Positions 58,389 through 64,000 of a stretch of 64,000 bases of DNA are shown piece after piece. The notes under the pieces were generated by a model that saw only the letters and a program-made list of their open reading frames with translations, did not search any database and was not told where the DNA came from. The stretch covers positions 374,156 to 438,155 of the forward strand of contig NZ_AXAI01000003.1 in assembly GCF_000472425.1 (NCBI RefSeq), written 5' to 3'. Source of the DNA: Bradyrhizobium sp. Tv2a-2. GTDB lineage: Bacteria > Pseudomonadota > Alphaproteobacteria > Rhizobiales > Xanthobacteraceae. Numbering within the stretch: the first letter of the stretch is position 1; each line of letters opens with the position of its first letter. The position numbers and the translations under genes are program-made.

Positions 58389-58425
58389 ATGGTTTTCAAG
58401 GCGTCGCGCCGCGACGCATCAAAAG

Positions 58426-58995
58426 TCACATTGGCCGCACTTCCACCACGTCGGGCACGAAGTGGCGCAGCAGGTTCTGGATGCCGTGCTGCAGTGTCGC
58501 GGTTGACGACGGGCAGCCCGAGCAGGCGCCCTTCATGTTGAGATAGACGATGCCGTCCTTGAAGCCGCGGAAGGTGATGTCGCCGCCGTCATTGGCGACG
58601 GCGGGCCGCACCCGCGTCTCGATCAGGTCCTTGATCATCTCGACGGTCTCGGCATCGTTCTCGTCGAAGAACTCATCCCCACCATCGATGTCCGCGGCGC
58701 TGGAGGCGCTGCCGTCGGCAAGCAGCGGCTCGCCTGACATATAGTGCTCCATGATCGCGCCGAGGATTGCCGGCTTCAAATGCTGCCAGTCACTGCCGTC
58801 CTTGGTGACGGTGATGAAGTCGGCGCCGTAGAACACGCTGGTGACGCCCGGTACGCCAAACAGGCGCTCGGCGAGCGGCGAGCGCGCAGCGGCCTCGCGG
58901 CTGGCAAATTCCATGGGGCCGCCGTCGAGCACGAGGCGCCCGGGAATGAATTTCAAGGTGGCGGGATTGGGGGTCGCTTCAGTCTGAATGAACAT
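58426..58995 (-). CDS. NifU-domain iron-sulfur scaffold/carrier protein
   Basis: 189 aa of the Nfu type. The N-terminal Nfu_N domain (MFIQTEATPNPATLKFIPGR) precedes a C-terminal NifU domain with GACSGCPSSTATLQHGIQNLL, whose CxxC pair binds an Fe-S cluster. It delivers [4Fe-4S] clusters to target proteins such as aconitase or lipoyl synthase, and here may also serve MiaB, RlmN and SdhB. Own promoter region upstream. Confidence 0.94.
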   Translation of the reverse strand: MFIQTEATPNPATLKFIPGRLVLDGGPMEFASREAAARSPLAERLFGVPGVTSVFYGADFITVTKDGSDWQHLKPAILGAIMEHYMSGEPLLADGSASSAADIDGGDEFFDENDAETVEMIKDLIETRVRPAVANDGGDITFRGFKDGIVYLNMKGACSGCPSSTATLQHGIQNLLRHFVPDVVEVRPM

Positions 58996-59119
58996 GGTTT
59001 TCTCCGGCGTCGCCGGTTCAAGGCCGGCGCGTGAGGCCTTCTAGCAGATGGCATCTGCAAACGCACGATCAAGGGGACAGAAACGCGGGTTCCCCCGGCG
59101 GCCTGGCCATGGCCCCCCG

Positions 59120-59614
59120 CTATGACAGTGCGTCGAGATCGGAATCGCCGAGATCGCCCGGGACGATCACAACCGGTATCGGGAACGTCCCGACCGTCTT
59201 GGCCAGCATGGTCGTGAGCGGTCCGGGGCCCTCGGCACCGGGACTGGCCGATAGCACCAGCATGGCGATATCGACGTCCTGCTCAATCACGTCGAGGATC
59301 TGCTCGGTCGCGTCGCCCTCGCGGATCACGCGCTCCGGCGTGATGGCGGCGATGCCGTTGGCGCGGCCGGCGGCGCGATCGAGCGCGGCATTGGCGTTCT
59401 CATGCGCCTCGGCGCGCATGATGTCGGCGACCCCGAGCCATTGCTGGTTCTGTTCTTCGGTCTCGATGACATGCAGCATCACCACGCCGCCGCCGATCCG
59501 TTTGGCCCAGCGGCTGGAGTAATACACCGCGCGATCCCAGTCCGCTGAGGCGTCGACGATGACAAGGCATTTCGGCTTGTGACCCGCCTCGTAGCTGCGT
59601 CGCTGGGTGGTCAT
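59120..59614 (-). CDS. universal stress protein (UspA fold)
   Basis: 164 aa. KCLVIVDASADWDRAVYYSSRWAKRIGGGVVMLHVIE is the start of the Usp fold, and the C-terminal part with AMLVLSASPGAEGPGPLTTMLAKTVGTFPIPVVIVPG retains a glycine-rich segment resembling the ATP-binding type. Expected to be a cytoplasmic dimer induced by stress. It lies 130 bases downstream of trpS on the same strand with a hairpin between. Confidence 0.88.
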   Translation of the reverse strand: MTTQRRSYEAGHKPKCLVIVDASADWDRAVYYSSRWAKRIGGGVVMLHVIETEEQNQQWLGVADIMRAEAHENANAALDRAAGRANGIAAITPERVIREGDATEQILDVIEQDVDIAMLVLSASPGAEGPGPLTTMLAKTVGTFPIPVVIVPGDLGDSDLDALS

Positions 59615-59662
59615 GCATGTCCCGGTGGCTTACGGCGTCAGACGCCGCGCATGGTGCCACAT

Positions 59663-59685
59663 CCCCTCTCGCATGAGGAGAGGGG
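59663..59685. repeat. CCCCTCTC/GAGAGGGG hairpin
   Basis: An 8-bp perfect stem with a GCATGAG loop lies between trpS and the Usp gene; a related longer version is at 63601-63625. No T-tract directly follows on either strand. Confidence 0.7.
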
Positions 59686-59744
59686 ACGTGGTGACATCGG
59701 GCACGACGCGACATTCGCCGCGGCCGGCACTTCGCAACGCAAAA

Positions 59745-60797
59745 TCAGGCCTTGCGGACGAAGCCGACGATGTCCTTGGTCTTTACCATGTTCGCTTCGG
59801 CAATTTCGCGTGCGCGATTGGCGCCGTCGACCAGGATCGCATCGACATGGCCGGGATCGGCGACCAGCCGCTTCATCTCGGAGGCGATCGGCGCGAGCTT
59901 GACGACGCACAATTCGACCAGCGCGTTCTTGAAGGCCGAGAACTGCCCGCCGCCGAAATCGCTCAGCACCTGCTGCTTGCTGCGTCCGGAGAGCGCGGCA
60001 AAGATGCCGACGAGATTGTCGGCCTCGGGCCGCGTCTCCAGGCCCTTCTCCTCCGTCGGCAGCGGTTCCGGATCGGTCTTCGCTTTCCGGATCTTCTGCG
60101 CGATGGTGTCGGCATCGTCGGTCAGGTTGATGCGCGAATAGTCTGATGCGTCCGACTTCGACATCTTCTTGGTGCCGTCGCGCAGGCTCATCACCCGCGT
60201 CGCGGGTCCGGTGATCATCGGCTCCGGCAGCGGGAAGAACAGGCCGTCGGCAATGCCGTGGGCGCGGATGGAATCGGCGAAGTCGTTGTTGAACTTCTGG
60301 GCGATGTCGCGTGACAGCTCCAGATGCTGCTTCTGGTCCTCGCCAACAGGCACATGGGTGGCGTGGTAGAGCAGAATGTCGGCCGCCATCAGCACCGGAT
60401 AGTCGTAGAGACCGACCGACGCATTCTCGCGGTCCTTGCCCGCCTTCTCCTTGAACTGGGTCATGCGGCTAAGCCAGCCGATACGCGCGACACAGTTGAA
60501 TATCCATGTCAGCTCGGCGTGGCCCGCGACCTGGCTCTGGTTGAAGACGATGTGCTTCTTCGGATCGATGCCTGCGGCAAGGAACGCCGCGGTCACCTCG
60601 CGGGTGTTGCGTGCGAGCTCGGTCGGGCCGCCCCAGACGTCGATGCCTTGGGTGAGCGCATGCATGTCGACCACGCAATAGATGCAGTTGTGTGTCTCCT
60701 GCATCTTCACGAAGTTGACGATGGCGCCGAGGTAATTGCCGAGGTGCAGATTGCCCGTCGGCTGGACGCCCGAAAATACCCGTTCCACGAAGGCCAT
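59745..60797 (-). CDS. trpS: tryptophanyl-tRNA synthetase
   Basis: 350 aa class-I synthetase. [17 protein letters not shown] contains the HIGH-equivalent, and [11 protein letters not shown] the KMSKS signature. [25 protein letters not shown] and the C-terminal anticodon-binding region are normal. It starts 54 bases after murJ ends on the same strand. Confidence 0.97.
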   Translation of the reverse strand: MAFVERVFSGVQPTGNLHLGNYLGAIVNFVKMQETHNCIYCVVDMHALTQGIDVWGGPTELARNTREVTAAFLAAGIDPKKHIVFNQSQVAGHAELTWIFNCVARIGWLSRMTQFKEKAGKDRENASVGLYDYPVLMAADILLYHATHVPVGEDQKQHLELSRDIAQKFNNDFADSIRAHGIADGLFFPLPEPMITGPATRVMSLRDGTKKMSKSDASDYSRINLTDDADTIAQKIRKAKTDPEPLPTEEKGLETRPEADNLVGIFAALSGRSKQQVLSDFGGGQFSAFKNALVELCVVKLAPIASEMKRLVADPGHVDAILVDGANRAREIAEANMVKTKDIVGFVRKA

Positions 60798-60851
60798 AAC
60801 CAGCTTCCCGCTAATAGCGCTGTTTGCGGGCGTCGTTTGCCACGAGAGCGG

Positions 60852-62408
60852 TCAATTGCGCAAGTCGCGTGGCTTGCCCGTCTGGATCGCGTTAACCGCC
60901 TGTCGCCAGGTGCCGATTCCGAACAAGGCGAGCAAAAATAGGTAAATCGCGACCGCGCTGCCGATCAGGAGCGCCAGGGCAAGGGCCTGCGCAAGGCCGT
61001 GTGCGGGTGCATGCAGCCCGGGCAGGCGTGTTGCCAGATCAAGCAGGCCGGCCATCAGCAGCGCGGCCATGGCGATCCGCACAAGCCGCCCGCGCGTGCC
61101 GGGAAGCAGCGAAAATCCGAACGCGGCCACGCCGCTCCGGATCAGGCAGATGGTGCTGGTCCAGGCGCCAAGCGCGAGGCCGGCCGCGATCCCGCTCGCG
61201 CCGAACGCGCGGTCGAGCAGGAACGCGGCGGCCATGGCGACGACCAGCCCAACGAGGCTCGCCGTGAGCGGCGTTGCAGTGTCCTCGCGCGCGAAGAAGG
61301 ACGGGGACAGTGCCTTGGTCAGAACATGGGCCGGCAGCGCCAGCGCGAGCCAGACCAGCGCCTGCGCGGTCGCACGCGTGTCTTCGGCAGTGAACGCGCC
61401 GTGCTCGAACAACAGCCGCACGATCGGCTCGCTCAGCACGGCGAGCCCGAGCATCGCCGGCAGCGCGAGCCCTGTCGCAAGCTCCAGCGCGTGGGATTGC
61501 GCTTGCGCGATCACGGCCGCATCACTGCTGCGATGGGCGCGGGCCAGTTCGCTCACCAGCACGGTCCCCATCGCCACCCCGACAATGCCGAGCGGCAGCT
61601 CGACCAGGCGATTGGCGAAATAGAGCCACGACACCGCCGAAGGCGAGGAGGATGCGATGATGGCGCCGCCGACGATCAGGAGCTGCGGTGCGGCGTTCGC
61701 CACCATGCCGGGGATGGCGCGGGCGAAGAAGCCGCGCATATCGGCGGCGAGGGAGACGCGCAACGGGCTCGCGATCGCGCCGCTGCGCCGTGAGAACAGG
61801 ATCAGGAGCTGCAGGAAGCCTGCAATGCCGACGGTTGCCGCAAGCGCGCGCGCGACGAGGCCGGCCTCTGGCCTCGTCGGCAGCAGCGCGATCATGACAG
61901 CGATCAGCGCGATGTTGAACAGAAGCGGCGAGAAGGCGGTGAGAGCGAAGCGCGACTGGGCGGAATAAAGTGCCAGCATCACCGTGGAGGGGCCGGCGAA
62001 GGCGAGATAAGGCAGCATCAGCCGGGCATCGCCGACCGCGAGCTTCAGCGTCTCCTCACCCGCAAAGCCCGGCGCGAGCGCGGTCAGCACCAGTGGCATC
62101 AAAAGGCCGATCAGCGCGGACAGAGCCAGCAGCGCGACGCTTATTGTTGCGAGCACCTTGCCGGCGAACGCCGCGGCCGCTGCTGCGCCATCGGTCTCGC
62201 GCAGGCGCAGCCAGGCCGGCACCAGCGCGGCGTTCAGCGCACCCTCCGACAGAAGCCGGCGCACGACATTGACCATCTGGAAGGCCACCAGGAAGGCGTC
62301 GGCGACAGGACCGGCGCCGAGCAAAGCGGCAATCATGGAGTCCCGCACGAATCCGAGCAGGCGCGAGGCCAGTGTTCCCGTCGATACCGTGAGAAAGGAG
62401 CGGATCAT
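60852..62408 (-). CDS. murJ: lipid II flippase MurJ
   Basis: 518 aa with about 14 transmembrane helices (MOP superfamily). ATG 62408 gives the family N-terminus MIRSFLTVSTGTLASRLLGFVRDSMIAALLGAGPVADAFLVAFQMVNVVRRLLSEGALNAALVP, with the conserved Arg and Asp of the substrate cavity; a longer in-frame start has no support. It exports lipid II for peptidoglycan synthesis. Immediately upstream of trpS, likely co-transcribed. Confidence 0.95.
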   Translation of the reverse strand: MIRSFLTVSTGTLASRLLGFVRDSMIAALLGAGPVADAFLVAFQMVNVVRRLLSEGALNAALVPAWLRLRETDGAAAAAAFAGKVLATISVALLALSALIGLLMPLVLTALAPGFAGEETLKLAVGDARLMLPYLAFAGPSTVMLALYSAQSRFALTAFSPLLFNIALIAVMIALLPTRPEAGLVARALAATVGIAGFLQLLILFSRRSGAIASPLRVSLAADMRGFFARAIPGMVANAAPQLLIVGGAIIASSSPSAVSWLYFANRLVELPLGIVGVAMGTVLVSELARAHRSSDAAVIAQAQSHALELATGLALPAMLGLAVLSEPIVRLLFEHGAFTAEDTRATAQALVWLALALPAHVLTKALSPSFFAREDTATPLTASLVGLVVAMAAAFLLDRAFGASGIAAGLALGAWTSTICLIRSGVAAFGFSLLPGTRGRLVRIAMAALLMAGLLDLATRLPGLHAPAHGLAQALALALLIGSAVAIYLFLLALFGIGTWRQAVNAIQTGKPRDLRN

Positions 62409-62576
62409 TGCTTTAAAGGGACGGAACCGTCGCTTGCTCCTGCCGGGGCGGCCGTGATAGGCCGCGAGCGCCAATTCGGCCGCCAAAGAAACGGATTTCT
62501 AGGACAGGTTTCTAAACCGGATTTTTGACCGGACCGCAATCGCCGGAACCAGAGCTTAAACGCAGGACCTAAAGGA

Positions 62577-63578
62577 ATGACTGACGCCAGATACGACGTT
62601 CTCGGGATCGGCAATGCGATTTTCGACGTGCTGGTCAAGACGGATGAGGCCTTCCTGAGCCGCCACGGCATGACCAAGGGTGGCATGGCGCTGATCGATG
62701 AGCCGCGCGCCAGGGCAATCTACGGCGATATGGGGCCGGCGACCGAAATGAGTGGCGGCTCCGCCGCCAATACCATTGTCGGGCTCGCGAGCTTCGGGGC
62801 CCGCGCCGCCTATGTCGGAAAGGTCAAGGCCGACCAGATCGGCGGGCTCTATGCCCATGACATCCGCGCCGCGGGCGTTACATTCGACACAACACCTGCG
62901 TCTGACGGCCCGGCCACCGGCTGCTCCTACATCCTGGTCACGGGCGACGGCGAGCGGACCATGAACACCTATCTCGGCGCGGCGCAGGACCTGACGCCTG
63001 ATGATATCGATCCGGCGCAGATTGCGGCTTCGCGGATCGTCTATCTCGAGGGCTATTTGTGGGACCCGAAGAGCGCCAAGGACGCCTTCGTCAAGGCATC
63101 CGACATCGCCCATGAGGCGGGGCGGCAGGTCGCGCTGACGCTGTCGGATTCCTTCTGCGTCGATCGCTACCGCGACGAGTTCCTGGAGCTGATGCGCAAG
63201 GGCACGGTGGACCTGGTGTTCGCCAACGAGGCCGAGCTGCGCTCGCTTTACGAAACGTCCGACTTCGACACCGCGCTGAAACAGCTGCGTGTGGATGCCA
63301 AGCTCGGCGTGGTCACGCGCAGCGAAAAGGGATGCGTGGTGGCCTCAAGCGAGGGCGTGATCGCGGTACCGGCCTTTCCGGTCGCCCAGGTCACGGATAC
63401 GACCGGTGCCGGCGATCTGTTCGCGGCCGGCTTCCTGTTCGGCCTGGTGCGTGGCGCGGGCTACGAGAATGCCGGGCGGCTCGGCGGCCTCGCGGCGGCC
63501 GAGGTGATCCAGCACATCGGCGCGCGGCCGCAGGTGTCGCTGAAGGAGCTGGCACAGCAGAACGGGCTATCGGTTTAG
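62577..63578 (+). CDS. PfkB-family carbohydrate/nucleoside kinase (adenosine kinase-like)
   Basis: 333 aa ribokinase-superfamily protein. GNAIFDVLVKTDEAFL opens the fold, GGSAANTIVGLASFGARAAYVGKV is the first PfkB signature region, and VTDTTGAGDLFAAGFLFGLVRG the second with catalytic Asp. The 330-aa length and the central lid resemble rhizobial adenosine kinase homologues, but ribokinase or fructokinase-type activity cannot be excluded. Divergent from murJ, 168 bases apart. Confidence 0.9.
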   Translation: MTDARYDVLGIGNAIFDVLVKTDEAFLSRHGMTKGGMALIDEPRARAIYGDMGPATEMSGGSAANTIVGLASFGARAAYVGKVKADQIGGLYAHDIRAAGVTFDTTPASDGPATGCSYILVTGDGERTMNTYLGAAQDLTPDDIDPAQIAASRIVYLEGYLWDPKSAKDAFVKASDIAHEAGRQVALTLSDSFCVDRYRDEFLELMRKGTVDLVFANEAELRSLYETSDFDTALKQLRVDAKLGVVTRSEKGCVVASSEGVIAVPAFPVAQVTDTTGAGDLFAAGFLFGLVRGAGYENAGRLGGLAAAEVIQHIGARPQVSLKELAQQNGLSV

Positions 63579-63600
63579 GGACGGGGCGGACCCTCCGTTC

Positions 63601-63625
63601 ACCTCTCCCCGCCGGGGAGAGGTGC
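63601..63625. terminator. CACCTCTCCCC/GGGGAGAGGTG hairpin between convergent genes
   Basis: An 11-bp perfect stem with loop GCC lies 22 bases after the PfkB stop and 38 bases from the stop of the converging acyl-CoA ligase. A bidirectional terminator is likely; no strong T-run is visible. Confidence 0.65.
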
Positions 63626-63663
63626 GCACGGCCTCAATCAGCTGAACCCAATCTCGACCACAG

Positions 63664-64000
63664 CTACGCCGTCTTCGCCGCCTTCAACCCGAGTCGCCGC
63701 TCGACCGCCTCCCGCATCAAAAATTTCTGGATCTTCCCGGTCACGGTCATCGGGAATTCGTCGACGAATTCGACATAGCGCGGGATCTTATTGTGCGCGA
63801 TCTGCCCCTGGCAGAACGTACGCACCTCGTCCGCGGTCAGCGCTTCTCCGCTGCGGACCCTGATCCAGGCGCAGAGCTCCTCGCCATAGCGCTCGTCGGC
63901 GACGCCGAAGATCTGCACGTCCTGGATCTTGGGATGGCGATAGAGGAACTCCTCGATCTCGCGCGGGTAGAGGTTCTCGCCGCCGCGGATCACCATGTCC
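63664..64000 (-). CDS. acyl-CoA synthetase (AMP-binding), C-terminal part, cut by window edge
   Basis: Only the last 112 codons are inside the window. [46 protein letters not shown] is the hinge and C-terminal subdomain of acyl-adenylate ligases, and [18 protein letters not shown] bears the catalytic Lys. The fatty-acid AMP-ligase subgroup fits, but chain-length preference cannot be judged from this part. Confidence 0.9.
   Translation of the reverse strand, partial: DMVIRGGENLYPREIEEFLYRHPKIQDVQIFGVADERYGEELCAWIRVRSGEALTADEVRTFCQGQIAHNKIPRYVEFVDEFPMTVTGKIQKFLMREAVERRLGLKAAKTA

Noticed and set aside
62409..62486. Longer N-terminus of MurJ
   Set aside because: Arg-rich residues absent from the family; MIRSFLTVSTGTLASRLLGFVRD is the conserved start.

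Overview
The window is GC-rich, densely coded DNA from an alphaproteobacterium of the order Rhizobiales, most likely Bradyrhizobium or a close relative. Supporting signs: an Irr protein whose heme-regulatory Cys29 and His117-119 fall where they do in the Bradyrhizobium japonicum protein, a MatB malonyl-CoA synthetase very close to the Rhodopseudomonas type, IalB, DUF2336 and PhrR-like XRE proteins, and several families of intergenic palindromes typical of these genomes. I see no rRNA, tRNA, CRISPR array, insertion sequence, prophage or attachment site. The window is core chromosome, not an accessory island.

Layout. Bases 1-9.9 kb: a cut-off quinone oxidoreductase, a dienoyl-CoA-reductase-type SDR, IalB, rlmN, a small membrane protein, a PAP2 phosphatase, argG, then on the minus strand a proline-rich OmpA protein, a small proline-rich protein coupled to a PNPOx-fold protein, and a VOC protein. 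9.9-14.3 kb: an FkbM methyltransferase and the sdhCDAB operon (minus). 14.5-19.8 kb: a divergent LysR/TauE pair, matB, an SDR and a fasciclin protein. 19.98-21.4 kb: a cytochrome b plus Tat-exported molybdoenzyme pair. 21.5-25.99 kb: an MFS permease, leuB, a 2-hydroxyacid dehydrogenase and an SH3 protein. 26.1-29.8 kb: irr divergent from fabA-fabB-fabI. 29.8-34.3 kb: an unknown exported protein, GST/GNAT genes and katG.

34.6-45.0 kb (minus strand, transcribed right to left) is the translation/RNA-decay block rimP-nusA-ylxR-infB-rbfA-truB-rpsO-pnp. It carries a leader terminator before rimP, a terminator after rpsO and a strong hairpin in the pnp leader. 45.5-47.6 kb holds DUF2336 and PhyH genes. 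47.8-59.0 kb (minus) holds nfu, tsaB-rimI, fur, miaB-phoH-ybeY-corC-lnt, an XRE regulator, an M20 peptidase and trmB: tRNA modification, rRNA maturation, lipoprotein acylation and metal control. The window ends with a universal stress protein, trpS, murJ, a PfkB kinase and the C-terminus of an acyl-CoA synthetase.

Two metal regulators, Irr and Fur/Mur, lie 30 kb apart, and a Fur/Mur-like direct repeat sits upstream of irr. Nothing here looks like a wholly new biological system. The observations most worth following are regulatory RNA structures (rimP and pnp leaders), the mosaic of intergenic palindromes, the lipoprotein-type molybdoenzyme with its own cytochrome b, and a few uncharacterised small or exported proteins.
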